A DNA stretch of 64,000 nt from Tigriopus japonicus (GCA_010645155.1 JAAGOF010000158.1:74140-138139), one strand, 5' to 3'. Shown: positions 1-11,635, counted from the stretch's first letter. A program made the numbers and translations. The notes: generated by a model from the letters alone, not told the origin.

Positions 1-655
1 CAGTCCATCGCTTAAACCTATCAACTATAGTGAAAATGTACACCATTCCATCGGCAGGGCTATGGTCAACTCAACGTGGATGTCCGCAAAATGAGCTGTG
101 GAAGCTGGAAATGTTTGCAAGGACGGTTTGTTGTATCGTTGGACCTTAGAAGTTTGACAATCAGGACAGTTGGACACCATGCCACATTAGCCCCTAACCT
201 GGGCCAAGAGGAATGATTTGCAATCAGATATTGCTACGAGTATGGGCAAGGCCATGAAAGGGGTCAAAAACTTTTTGGCGCAAGGGTTCTGGAACTAGAG
301 GGCGTCAAAGGCCAAACCAAGTGTCAACAATGATGGGGTTGCCATTGTCCATGACTTCAGGGTCCGTGAAGGGAAGTTTGGATGAACTGAGAACAGGGTC
401 CAAGGCTTGAGCTGCTGCTATGTCATCCACCAGCGGGGCATAGGCAATTGAGGCAATGTATTGAAGAGATGAAGGGGGGATTGCGTCTGAGTGCGTCCGC
501 AACAACATCGTCCCCATCTTTCACAGGACGAATGTCAGTGACCACCTCACTGATTTCTATTAAAGTGTGAGCAACGCGGTCAGACTCGTGATCAGCAGGA
601 CCCCGGTGGAAGGCAAAAGTAATGGACTTGTGGTCTGTCAATACGCAATTTGGCC
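1..655 (-). mobile_element. Decayed Ty3/gypsy retrotransposon pol fragment (RNase H end to integrase start)
   Basis: Read on the minus strand from 655 downwards. Around 641-480 the translation carries the RNase H landmark TDHKS, then VTDIRPVKDGDDVVADALRR, the usual gypsy TDIRHVxGxxNxVADALSR block. Around 185-145 is the integrase zinc-finger end (NCPDCQTSKVQRY), followed by an HFADIHVEL segment matching the FxHVHxD start of the integrase core. After a frame change, VDRFKRWT runs to the window edge. Frameshifts and stops break the reading frame, so this is a relic. The rest of the element would lie beyond position 1, and no LTR is visible here. Confidence 0.82.
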
Positions 656-1018
656 ATCACTTTGTAAATTCCTCCACTATGAGATTTCAAAAGTTGCCAC
701 TTTTGGAAATTCTGTTTGTAATAAAACTATATGATTATGTAATTGAATTCCGACATTGAGCGGAACATCATTTCCTACTTTAAACTATTCGGCAGATCTA
801 AATTCAATCTAGGTGAACCTTTTACAACTTCAAGTCTCCTTAATTTACTCATACTTAGTCCAACTCGCCATAAAAGAGGTGAGCTCAAGCAGCCATGGCT
901 TTGTTAGATTAAGTTTTTGGCATGACAATCTCATACTTGCTCTCGACTCCGCGAGTAAAGGCAGTGTGCGCCAGAGTTGCCAACTAGCGATTTTGAAACG
1001 TGTCTGCCGATAGAAAAA

Positions 1019-1145
1019 CTAATCTGGCGAAATCACTTGATCTGGCGATAAATCTGGCGATTTTGATATCACTGGCGATAAATCTGGCGATTTTGATATC
1101 ACTGGCGATAAATCTGGCGATTTTGATATCACTGGCGATAAATCT
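1019..1145 (+). repeat. 30-bp minisatellite, left part
   Basis: Tandem units of 30 bp built from the words AATCTGGCGATTTTGATATC and ACTGGCGATA. Three nearly perfect units lie between 1049 and 1145, with degenerate GGCGA-rich sequence before them. The array continues in the same orientation and phase at 2955, so the two parts were one array before the element at 1146-2954 inserted. Confidence 0.9.
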
Positions 1146-2954
1146 GGGATCCTATGAAATTAGAGCCGATCAAAAGAGAGTGTGTACAAAATAGAGCAAA
1201 TCAAAATAGTGCCGGTTCAAAATAGAGCCGCTCCATAAGAGAGCGAATCAAATTAGAGCCAGTTCAAAAGAGAGTTAGAGCGAAAATAGCGTTAGTTCAA
1301 TTCCTCAATTTTTAGTTAAGAGAAATTAATACATGACTCATTAGCTCACTTAAAAACAATGTCTACGGAGTTCACAAAAACCCAAAGGGTGAGGATTAGC
1401 GTTTTTTTTACCAAGGCTCCCTTTGTGGCAGAAAATCCAACAACAGGGTCCGCAGCAAATGTGTAGACACTGTAAGACTATCATGAACGCTACAATTTTC
1501 GGTTTTCAATTTACAGTTTAGAATCACAAAGTATTAATGAACAAAAGTTGGAAATTTTCACATTTTCCTGTCGGAGTCCCTCGACATGAATGAGCATAGG
1601 CATTGATTGGATGATTGAGTCAGTTGGCATAATGCCTTTTATGAAAAATTCCCTTCTTGAAGCAAAAGTTTTAGAAGGCTTATAGAACAATTTGCCGGAA
1701 AAGGTGTTTTTTTTTGGGTGGGGGGCGGATTTTTCAATACCGCTACAAGAAATGGGATTCCCTGTAAAGAGAGTTAGTCATTAATAGAGTTTCAATAATC
1801 AATGTTTATATAAAATTTGATCTACCAATGAGTTACTGTTGGTAGATCTATACAACCCTTTTGTTTCTTTTTTAAATGTCCAATCCTACCTTAAATGCTG
1901 TTAGAGGATCAGCTCCTGCATATTCCCGATGAAGGCAAATCGGCAATAAATGGAACAATGAAGGAGCCCGATAAAGAAGAGAGGAGGACTTCATTGTTCG
2001 AACTACCCTTGATTCCTTAGGATTTGGATGTGCTCTCAGAATGCACGTAAAACCTCCACGATCGCTACAACTGATCTCAAAGCCTGGGTTAGGACAGAGC
2101 CCATGAATGCTCTTGAAAACATACAGTATCAGATACCTTTCATACCTTCTCTGAGTACTGTACAACCCCAACTTCTGGAGCCTCTCCCAATACGAGAGCT
2201 CTCTCATTCCTGTGATGTTCCTAGTAAAACATCTTTGGACCTGCTCGACCTTTTGCAAACCTGCTGAACTCATTGGAGCCCAAATGGGTGAGGCATATTC
2301 AAGATGCGGCTGGACAATCGACTTGTACAGAGTTAGCATCGTAATACTATCTCTGGACTTAAAAGTGCGATAGATCCACCCACATGTTTGAAATGCCTTC
2401 CCCACTTAAACTGGATATGCTCATCAAACTTTCCATCATCTTGGACGACAACTCCCAAATCCCTCATGGACGATACCTGCTCAATATCACAACCTCCATT
2501 GTCTTTGAGAGGAACATCTAATTTAGACGCCCCATACGCCATTGTGTGGAATTTCATCCCGTTCAATGCCATGTTACTCTCGCCAACCCAAGAGTAGACC
2601 TTCTCCAAGTCCTCAACTAAACATTTCGAGTCCTGCCCATTCCTTCCACAAACTAATTTTGTGTCATCAGCAAATGAAGAAATACTGACTTTGGTCTTTA
2701 AGGGGGGAAAAATCCATTTTAGTCTGAAAATAGTCTTTCAAATATTTAAAAGCTTCTTTATTCATTCTAGCCTCAAGAAAATGATTGTTGAAAGAAAGTG
2801 TATAAATTGACTCTATTGTGATTGGCTCTAAAATGTCACGCTCTCTTATGATTTGGCTCTATTTTGATTTGGCACTATTTTGAAGTGGCGCTATTTTGAT
2901 TGGCTCTTTTTAGTTCACACTCTCTTTTGATCTGCGCTATTGTTATATAGACCC
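1146..2954. mobile_element. 1.8-kb inverted-repeat DNA transposon (hAT-like) inside the minisatellite
   Basis: The ends are inverted copies of each other over about 140 bp (1146-1290 against 2805-2954) and share words such as GATCAAAAGAGAGTGTG. The outermost bases are GGG and CCC. The 8-bp word ATAAATCT stands immediately outside both ends (1138-1145 and 2955-2962). Removing the element and one copy restores the minisatellite unit exactly. An 8-bp duplication suggests hAT, although the GGG end is not the usual CAGGG/TAGGG. A duplication of up to 10 bp is also compatible. No transposase is seen. The interior holds a 5'-truncated LINE-A copy. Confidence 0.8.
1702..2710 (-). mobile_element. LINE-A copy 1 (5'-truncated non-LTR retrotransposon, RT C-terminal part)
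   Basis: Minus-strand translation gives the end of a reverse transcriptase: the catalytic FADD box in SSFADDTKLVCGRNGQ near 2670, then KVYSWVGESNMALNGMKF and MRDLGVVVQDDGKFDEHIQ. A frameshift near 2405 follows, then SIVQPHLEYASPIWAP, a typical post-RT segment of CR1/Jockey-group LINEs. The 3' UTR ends in a C-rich run followed by A residues (T/G-rich on the plus strand near 1709-1727). It is nested in the transposon at 1146-2954. Confidence 0.85.
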
Positions 2955-3190
2955 ATAAATCTGGCGATTTTGATATCACTGGCGATAAATCTGGCGATTT
3001 TAATATCACTGGAGATAAATCTGGCGATTTTGATGTCACTGGCGATAAATCTGGCGATTTTTGTATTTCTGGCGATACATTTTGCGAAATGAGCAAATTT
3101 GGCGAAAAACTAGGCGAAATCGGGGAAATTTGGCTAAAATTGTGGCAAAATCGCCCATCTTTGGCGATAACTCAGGCAAATTTGATTCTT
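2955..3190 (+). repeat. 30-bp minisatellite, right part, decaying into GGCGA-rich sequence
   Basis: Continues the array of 1019-1145 in the same orientation. About four 30-bp units run to about 3075, with single-base changes such as TTTTAATATC for TTTTGATATC. Beyond that the word (T/A)GGCGA recurs irregularly to about 3170. Confidence 0.85.
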
Positions 3191-3998
3191 ACTTTATGAT
3201 TGACACATGAAACATTTTGGCTAGATTATTTGTCAAATATTCCGAAAATGTTTGGTGTTTGCCAAATGTTTCCTTTCTGTTGCTTCTACACGTGAACGTG
3301 CAGTTTGTCAAATATTTTTTCCCTTGGCCAAAGTGTTGCCCATTTTTTCAAATTGTTTCAAACTGGCACTGCCAAATACTGTTTGAAAACCAGTCACCTT
3401 TAGCAGAGTCGCGAAATTTAGAAAGTGAATTGTATGCTGCCACATATTGTTACTTTTCAACGACCATTTTTTCAATATTGCTTTCTGCCTAGGACTTTTT
3501 TCTTTCCTTCAGTGTCATTTAATTTGGCTGGAAGGTCTTACGCATAACGCTACGCTGTGGACACTGACAATATCTACTGTCATTTTCAGTCCTTTTCTTG
3601 ACCCCCCAACCATTTAAAGACCTCTACTCTCCATTGGCATTTGGTTTTGTCGAGTTGGGTTTTGGTGAACATTGGCAGTCATAATTGTCTCTTGGCAACG
3701 TTGCTACCTTGTAAACTCCTCCGAACCTGTCAGTTGACGCATTTGAGACGTGACTAGTCCATAACACTTAGACCTGAATATCGATGACTTTTGACTTCGT
3801 CCATTTCCGTGGATCCTTGCAATCTTTTACAAATGACGTTCAATTTTGGTGATCTTGATGCCAAAAGTTAGAGGATCATTGTTTTGTTCTTCAATCCATT
3901 AATTTGAAACTTTTTACTTAACAATAATCGTTTCGTGATTGGACACCCTGCATGCCTCGATGTGTATTTCGATTGTCGACGAGAAAAAGTTAGCCTAA
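3191..3998. other. Non-coding stretch, no gene recognised
   Basis: AT-rich sequence. Scattered words such as TTTGTCAAATATT and GCCAAATGTTT recur loosely and may be old repeat debris related to the duplication at 3999-4266. The open frame at 3217-3492 shows no family features and is treated as chance. Confidence 0.5.
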
Positions 3999-4266
3999 GG
4001 ACAAATAATTTTTCAACACGTTCAAAGTCAGAAATATTTGACAAACAGAAAATGATATTTGCCATGAAGCTAATTTTGTCTTGGATTTGATCAAGTATTT
4101 GCCGTTTTGTTTCACGTGTTGACCAGCCTTTAAGGACAAATAATTTTTCAACATGTTCAAAGTCAGTAATATTTGACCAACAGTAAATAATATTTGCTAT
4201 TAAGCTAATTTTGTCTTGGATTTGACCAAATATTTGCCGTTTTGTTTCACGTGTAGACCAGCCTTA
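3999..4266 (+). repeat. Two tandem copies of a 135-bp unit
   Basis: The segment starting GGACAAATAATTTTTCAACA at 3999 is repeated at 4134 with about 90% identity, and both copies end near TTTCACGTGT(T/A)GACCAGCC. It looks like a simple tandem duplication of non-coding sequence. Confidence 0.85.
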
Positions 4267-4752
4267 ATACAATGACGAGCTGTCAATATTTTCCCGTGGC
4301 CTTCAGGTTTTAAAAGTTGCCACTTTTGGAAATTTTGCCGCCACCTGGCAATGCTCGTGTGACCATATCTTATCGAAAATCGGTGTAACTAAAACTTTCC
4401 CGACATCCTGTACTCGAGCCATTTGAATTAGTGCACGCAACACCTAAGCTATAATGTCAGTTTAGACTGATTTTAAGAACATTTAAATTAGTTTAGTCAG
4501 TCTTTTAACTACGTTATTCGAGCAATTTCAGTTTTTGACCAATTTTTTGAATAATTTTGTCGGCGGAAAATTAAATTGAAATCCGGGACCTCTTACTCAT
4601 TTTTCCTACACAAGCCCAAAGCATGATAAAAAAATGATCATTTAAACTTTTTTGATGATAAGATGTGGCAAGCAAAATATATAAAATCTTTCGAGCCCAG
4701 TTAACAATCAGCAATCAATGCAATATTTGAAAATATGTTTTTTTCACTTACC

Positions 4753-4921
4753 AAATGGAACCGTGTATCGGCAATATTGCTGGCTTGGTTTGCCCATTAG
4801 CCTATAGAATAGTTCTGATTGTTGCTCAGGATTGGGATTCACATTTATCTCTCTTATGGTTTCATTGAATAGATCACGTTTACATACTTCCCTCATGGCA
4901 CGCCGGAACAAAGTATTTTCT
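4753..4921 (-). CDS. Candidate internal exon of an unknown gene
   Basis: On the minus strand a pyrimidine-rich stretch ending TCTATTCTCACAG is followed by an open frame that ends at an ideal donor (GTAAGT at 4752-4747). The peptide includes FRRAMREVCKRDLFNETI and reaches CRYTVPF just before the donor. I do not recognise a family. No neighbouring exon could be placed, and the upstream side runs straight into a dispersed repeat at 4952, so this could be chance or a relic carried by a mobile element. Confidence 0.22.
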
Positions 4922-4951
4922 GTGAGAATAGACGGACAGGATATTGACAAA

Positions 4952-5196
4952 CGAAAAAAGCGACCTCAAGCGGCATTTATTGCATTTCTTGTAATGGAAA
5001 GAAGAGAAATTCCTAAATTCCGCCCTTCACTTTGCTAAGTTTGAATGCTTCTCGTACATCCCCAGTGATCTGAAATTGGCAGCAGTTCACAGCAAGTTGT
5101 TAACTATTGTATTAGGAAATATTCTTAAATTTTGGGAACATCAAGATTTTTGCCTCATTATGAAGTTATTACAGGTTTAAAATGTCAACTTCAGTT
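4952..5196 (+). repeat. Dispersed 245-bp repeat, copy 1
   Basis: From CGAAAAAAGCGACCT to AAAATGTCAACTTCAGTT this matches 30828-31072 in the same orientation at roughly 85-90% identity, including the shared block CGTACATCCCCAGTGAT. No open frame is conserved between the copies and no terminal repeats or target duplication are evident. It is probably a fragment of an unclassified mobile element. Confidence 0.8.
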
Positions 5197-5498
5197 TCAA
5201 AGTTAATCACCCTCTGCATATGAGGAAGGAGAAAAAAGGGAAAAGGAGAAGGCAAGAGGGGCCGCCAACCAAATCAGATTAATCTCAAAAAGATGATGAG
5301 GAAGGTTTCAGACCTATGAATTTATTAACACCATTGTGACAAACCAAAGCAATTTTGGTGCATTACAACTACACAACTTTTGAAGCTAGAATAAATAGAT
5401 GTTCAATTTGATGACATCAAGTTTTGGCCTAAAAACGGAAGGGCACCTACAGATATTTCATACCTAGTGCAGAGTGATGAAACCACAAATTCCGTATA
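5197..5498. other. Non-coding stretch before the LINE-A 3' end
   Basis: Purine-rich tract near 5220-5260 and otherwise AT-rich sequence. I see no gene, RNA or repeat boundary here apart from the LINE-A tail that starts at 5499. Confidence 0.4.
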
Positions 5499-8400
5499 TT
5501 TTTTTTTTTGGGGGGGGGGGGCGATTTTTTTAATACAGCTACAAGGAATGGGCTTCCCTGTAAACAGAGTTAATGATTAACATAGTTTATAAAATTACCG
5601 TTTATATGAAATTTGATCTGCCAATGAGTTACTGTTGGCAGATCTGTACAACCCTTGAATAGTGGGTTGGTCCGGAATAGTATTAAAAAATTTGTCCAAT
5701 CCTGCCTTGAATGCTGTTAGAGGATCAGCTCCTACATATTACCGACGAAGGCAAATAGGCAACAAATTGAACAATGAAGGAGCCCGATAAAGAAGAGAGG
5801 AGGACTTCATTGTTCGAACTAGCCTTGATTCCTTAGGATTTGGAGGTGCTCTCAGGGCGCACGTAAAACCTCCACGATCGCTACAACTGATCTCAAAGCC
5901 TGGGTTAGGACAGAGCCCATGAATGCTCTTGAAGACATACAGTATCAGATACCTTTCATACCTTCTCTGAGTACTGTACAGCCCTAATTTCTTGAGCCTC
6001 TCCTAATACGAGAGCTCTCTCATTCCTGTGATGTTCCTAGTGAAACATCTTTGAACCTGCTCGATCTTTTGCAAACCTGCCGAACTGATTGGAGCCCAAA
6101 TGGGGGAAGCATATTCAAGATGAGGCTGAACAATCGATTTGTACAGAGTTAGCATCGTAATACTATCTCTGGACTTGAAAGTGCGATAGATCCAGCCACA
6201 TGTTTGAAATGCCTTCCCCACTTTCAACTGGATATGTTCATCAAACTTTCCATCATCTTGGATGACAACTCCTAAATCCCTCATGGACGATACCTGCTCA
6301 ATATCACAACCTCAATTGTCTTTGAGCGGAACATCTAATTTTGACGCCCCATACGTCATTGTGCGGAATTTCATCCCATTCAATGCAATATCACTCTGAC
6401 CAACCCAAGAGTAGACTTTCTCCAAGTCCTCGACTAAACATTTTGAGTCCTGACCATTCCTTCCACAAACTAATTTTGTGTCATAAGCCAAGGAGGACGG
6501 TATTACTTGGAGTGGGATCGAGCGGGGGCGCGTTACTGCGTTGGTGTGAATTTTCCTGCGTGATAGCCTGGAGTTAATGAAGAAATCCAATATAATTCGA
6601 ATTAATGTCGTTTTATTGACATAAGTCATAAAACAAAAGTCCACTAGGATTCAATGAGCAATCATTTGATGCCCAATTGATGTCTCTCAAAGAACTCAAA
6701 CTGTGTTGTTTCATTGTGTTAAGTCAGATATCTTCAAACTCCTGATCTACTGACTTGCTTTGTGATAATGATTGTCCATCTTTTGTTGAAAGCAACATTG
6801 TTTTTATCATTGGGATAGTTCTAAGACATTCTTCCCTTTGTACAATGATTTGAATGTTCTTCTCTGTCTTTGTTTTTAGCACCTAATTGGGGTTCTAAAG
6901 CCAAAAGAAGACTGTAAAATGTTGAAAAAAAGACACAAAAAAGATTTTTTTTTGCATTCTATTAAGAGAAAAATGTCCTTAAACAACCCCAATGATAAAA
7001 ACAATGTTGCTTTCAAAAAAAGGTGGATAATCACTAACACAAAGCAAGTCAGTAGATCAGAAGTTTGAAGATACCGTCCTCCTTGCATAAGCATATGAAG
7101 AAATACTGGCTTTTGTTCTAGACTTCTGGAGAGGAGCAATAAAGAGAATAAACAGGAGCAGACCTAAGATTGAACATTGTGGAACACCTGACTTGACATC
7201 ATACATGCCACTAAATGATCCTTCAACCTTGACCAATTGCTTCCTTTCACTCATGAAACTACCAATCCAATTCAGGACCTTACCCTGGATCCCAAACTCT
7301 TTGAGTTGATCGAGCAAAAGACCATGATCTACCTTGTCAAAGGCCTTGGCAAAGTCAAGATAGACTACATCAACTGACTCGTGACTTTAAGACCCTCAAT
7401 GATCTGCTCGATATGGTCAACTAATCGGGTGGTTGTACTAAAATGGGCTCGAAACCCATGCTGCCCTGGGGGAATGATATCATGGGCTTCCAAATACTCA
7501 ACAAGCTTGGACTACACAAGGATAACTCCACCTCAATCTCCTCCGTATTAGTGGAGTTGTCTTCAGTTGAGTCCACCTTTGAATCAACGAGCTTTCTGGT
7601 CTGACTAAACCAAGCAACCAGAGCCTCAACAATGAAGGCCTTCTTTACAACAGAGGGGTCCTTCCCTTCTAAGGCTAAATGCAGACATTTCTTAGCCTCA
7701 TCGCTAACCTGACTCAAGATGGCGTCCATTTTTGAAATGGCGGAATGAACAAAAATAGTAGCAACCAATAAGAGGAACGAAAGTAAAAGTAAATGATTTG
7801 TCAAAGCAAAGCAAATTCAAACGGGGAAAATCAATAGGGGGAAAAATATTACGGGAAAAAGTTGGTGGGGAAAAACTAAAGGGAGAGGATGAAAACTACG
7901 CAAAACCAGAAAAAAGAGAGAGCCTGTTCCAACTAATTTTGCCCAACCTATGGCAAAAGCAACCCAACTAGGGCAAGAAAGAACAAACTGACTCGTTATG
8001 TAAACAAAAGACAAGAAAAACAAACAAACGAAAAACAGCTGACGCCGGAAGCTCAAACGTTGGATCTACAGAAAAACGGCGTCCTTTCCCAACGTTGGGA
8101 CACCAACTACAAAAGGAAATTTCCAGAAGGGAGGCTCAAAATGGAAGCCAAAACCCTAATTTTGAGTTCTAGTACAAAATATCTTGACTAATGCAACCAA
8201 CAAGAGACACCTACAACTGTGAAAACCGTGAAAAAGAATTTAAGAGCTAAGAAGAACCTGAAAGAGAATACACAAAACAACAATACTGATAGAGAAAGAA
8301 GGGAAAGAGTTACATGCTACTATAAAAAAAAGATAAAACTAATCTAACAATATGGGAAAGAAGAAAAGTCTAAATAATGTTTTAAAGAAATGGCTTACCT

Positions 8401-8512
8401 TGGATCCACACGACCACCACACAGCCACAACACAACACTTAGTCCAAACCGGCCGAATTATCACGAGCAGCGCAAAATACGACCGCTCACAACAGACGGG
8501 AGAAGACTGCCT
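5499..8512 (-). mobile_element. LINE-A copy 2, with both termini, internally deleted and interrupted
   Basis: Minus strand. The 5' end is near 8512 (TTCTCCCGTCTGTTG). The same 5' end recurs at 31995. A 5' leader follows, then the start of ORF1 (MDAILSQVSDEAKKCLHL, near 7720). A deletion junction near 7520 joins ORF1 directly to the reverse transcriptase (PPGQHGFRAHFSTTTRLV, then KVEGSFSGMYDVKSGVPQ). An inserted element occupies 6489-7085. After it come KVYSWVGQSDIALNGMKF, MRDLGVVIQDDGKFDEHIQ and VQPHLEYASPIWAP, then a 3' UTR ending in a C-run/A-run (5499-5525, seen as T then G on the plus strand). The endonuclease and the front of RT are missing, so the copy is inactive. Confidence 0.85.
6489..7085. 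mobile_element. hAT-like inverted-repeat element inserted in LINE-A copy 2
   Basis: Termini CAAGGAGGACGGTAT (6489-6503) and its reverse complement (7071-7085) are perfect over 15 bp. The same 7 bp, CATAAGC, flank both sides (6482-6488 and 7086-7092). Precise removal rejoins the LINE-A RT reading region. The arms extend inwards: 6728-6817 is an inverted copy of 6985-7072. Between 6504 and 6727 the left arm is split by about 224 bp with no counterpart on the right, a further nested insertion. No transposase is visible. Confidence 0.8.
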
Positions 8513-9081
8513 CAAATGTGCCTCATAATGCCCTCAAAATGCCTCATTTTGAATAATTGTAAAGAACATTGTTGTGACACAACATAGTTTTCACAAAATG
8601 TGATGGAAAAGGCACTAGACATTTGAAGAAAATAAAACAACTACTGCACTTTCCCGTCCCATTCCTGTGTCGTTAGTTTAGAAATAATTTGTTGGCTTCA
8701 ATGTACTTTCTCTTTGCATTTTGGTACACCCATTGTGCAATATGATAATGCTTTCTAGATAATCAAGTTAGTTGTATTCTTTATGAAATAGAATCGAAAT
8801 ATGCCCTTTATGGCCTAAGTACGATTTAAACACACCCAGCCAATTCGCAAGGATGACCCGGGATGACCTTTCAAGTGGTTCATATTCCATGTTGACAACA
8901 TATGATTTTTTACATTTGAGAGTCTAAAAATTGTGCAATGATACCTTCTTAATGCAATATAAATAAAAGTTCTGAATAATAATTGTACTTAGGTAACATC
9001 TTTTGTCTGAAAATATAATCAATACAATGAAAAACCAGGTCTACCTATGATGCCAAAATGGGATAATATTTGGTTCGGAAA
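8513..9081. other. Non-coding stretch, no gene recognised
   Basis: AT-rich sequence between LINE-A copy 2 and the inverted-repeat pair that begins at 9082. No coding, RNA or repeat signal is seen. Confidence 0.45.
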
Positions 9082-10960
9082 CAATGGAACAGTGTAATCC
9101 AGGTTTGTAGCCGCTTTTTTAAATGTTGCGCTGGGGCCTCGTTCCCAGTTTTTTCCTCCTGTGGTAGCTTGGAAAAAGTGCGAGTGGTTCAGCTTAAAGG
9201 TGATTAATCAGACTTGTGTTAAACCTATTGTCAAAATGAGAACAGAATTGACTAGGGTAGAGACATTTGTAAGTCATCAAACAACCGATCTCAAAATTGG
9301 TTGATGAAATGTTGAGCATTTTGGGATCTAAAACGGTGATCTCCAGTTCTTGACTGCATTCAGTGATGGCAAATGAATGAATGAATGTCGTACTTCTGCC
9401 ACCAGGCAAAAATACTTGCAGAAAATGGCAGAACTTCATGCAAAAGAGCGAAGACCTTCTTCAACTAATCAACTTAACTTTTTGAGTCCTAACCATTCCT
9501 TCTCAAACTAATTTTGGATCTTCAACATAGGATGAAATACTGGCGTTTGTAGCAAGGTTATTAAGAGGGGCAATGAAAATGATGGAAAAGAGCAGACCTA
9601 CAATGGAACTTTGTGGAATGAAGAATTTTAAATGAAGGTTACAAAAATCGCCACTAGATGGAGCCAAAACGGCCAAATTCTCTTGATTGCAGATCTATCC
9701 TCAACTTACACTTGTTGCCAAAATTGTAGCTTCCATCTGAAAGTGGATTTCTCTTCATATTGCAAGTCTTTTAGAGCTCAGCTACGATATTATTGTGTTC
9801 AAAAATCAAAAAGCCATGCTGAGTAATCACAAATTACGGCCAAAGACTAAATGGAAGCGCCCACAACTGTTTCTACCTCAAGATGGCACTGATTGTCATT
9901 TTCTCTTTGATTGAAGCTTAACTTTGCTTCCTTAAGAAGGCTTGCTCTGATTGTGAGTTGTTCATTTTGAGAAAAAGAGAACACACCCTGGTGTTTTCAA
10001 CCATTTTTTATAAGACAAGAACAAAGAAACTAAAGATTTAAACTCAAAGAGCCATATTGGGAAAAATGGACAAATACAAATGACATCAGTATTGCTTCAC
10101 CCTCAAATTCGAAATATTCAAGTTCATGTCATTTCATTTGCTATTTTAAGGTTTCCAGCTATTGTATTAGTCATTTTTAATGTTTCCATACGCTGTATGT
10201 AGGTCTTTGAAGGCTTCGTTTTTTGCTATTTATTTTCAACCTTTGACATTTGATGGTAAAAGCCAATCTTAGTGCCTTTATTGCAATATTGACAACTATA
10301 TGGACAGATAGAAGGCACCTATGCAGAATGATTTCATTGATATATTTCAGGCCATTTTCATTTTCTTTGTTCAATCTCTCTTGTTCATCGCGATCAGGAA
10401 AATTGAAATGTGCATACACCTAGTTCGCAACTGCTTGATGCTAATATGTCCAGTCGTGCCCCAGAATTATGCATCTCCTTGGTTTCTTAGTATCAGAAGG
10501 CCAAAAAGCTGGCTCTTACGAGCCATGAGATTATATAACACGTAGTTTTGGTAACATTAAAGGCCAACTCCTGCTAAAAATGACCAAAACTGGGCGTGGA
10601 GTACTTTCAATTTGACAAAAATAATGGCATGCCTATTCTTCAAGTCAATGATTTGTCGCACAATTTACGAGTGTACAGTCGGACCCAAACAGTTATCACA
10701 TTGGCTTATTTTAGATCCCAAAATACTCAACATTTCATCAACCAATTTTGAGATCGGTTGTTTGATGACTTACAAATGTCTCTACCCTAGTCAATTCTGT
10801 TCTCATTTTGACAATAGGTTTAACACAAGTCTGATTAATCACCTTTAAGCTGAACCACTCGCACTTTTTCCAAGCTACCACAGGCGGAAAAAACTGGGAG
10901 CGAGGCCCCAGCGCAACATTTAAAAAAGCGGCTACAAACCTGGATTACACTGTTCCATTG
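9082..10960. repeat. Inverted pair of 253-bp repeats spaced about 1.37 kb apart
   Basis: 9082-9334 and 10709-10960 are reverse complements with only a few mismatches (shared words include CAATGGAACAGTGTAATCC at the outer ends). The interval carries a LINE-A scrap (9477-9620) and unrecognised AT-rich DNA. The shared arm is open when read towards the outside (LNISSTNFEIGCLMTYKCLY and onwards), but I do not recognise a family. The pair could be the long terminal inverted repeats of a 1.88-kb element or two head-to-head copies of another repeat. I found no matching target duplication. Confidence 0.8.
9477..9620 (-). mobile_element. LINE-A fragment (RT catalytic region)
   Basis: Matches the LINE-A stretch that encodes the FADD region and the SGVPQ-proximal segment: TTTTGAGTCCTAACCATTCC is the counterpart of LINE-A at 2617-2640, and the match continues past the A(A/C)ATACTGGC word to AGCAGACCTACAATGGAAC. 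It is strongly diverged and short. Confidence 0.65.
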
Positions 10961-11635
10961 GATAGGGACAAACAGCTTTGTATAATAAATGTGAACGTCA
11001 TTTAAAGGAAGTAGCACATCTGTTTAATTGAACTTCAATAGAGACCTATGATACAATCACCAAAACATGAAAATTGTGTTAATTACAATTCCTTTGATGG
11101 AGGATAAACTAAAAAATGAAAATTGTGAAAATGTACTCTCCAACATTGTGATTTTAGTATTAGGTTTAAGTTTCTAATAGTATTAGCACCATGAAATGTT
11201 GGAAAAAACACGATATGTTTTAATGAACTTAAACCGTACCAAAAATATCTCCTTCCCCTCATTATTTGAACATTACAAACGTACCTATGTTTGTTTTTTT
11301 CTTTAAGTCATTAACAAAGTTTTTAGGCACATCATTTTTATGAAAAGCTACAGATATTCCTCTATCCTGACTATTAATGTGCATTTCATTTGTAGAACTG
11401 TTACTCTGTCATCATCAATATTTGTTACTTATTTTGGATTGATACAAGCCATTTTAGCACTAAGAGACAACTCTCGAGTACAGAAGAAACAGTTTTTGAG
11501 ATTTGTTGACAAGCCTCAAACGAGGACAGCTGACGAGCGGATTTTTGTAAACATTCGTCGTGCGGTTGCCACATAGTAGACGGATCAGAATTCAGAGATA
11601 AATCCTAGGTTTGGTGATTGCTTCATTTTGAAGTT
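10961..11635. other. Non-coding stretch
   Basis: AT-rich and without features. The open frame at 11340-11576 has no recognisable domain, and no splice-compatible partner exon was found. Confidence 0.4.
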
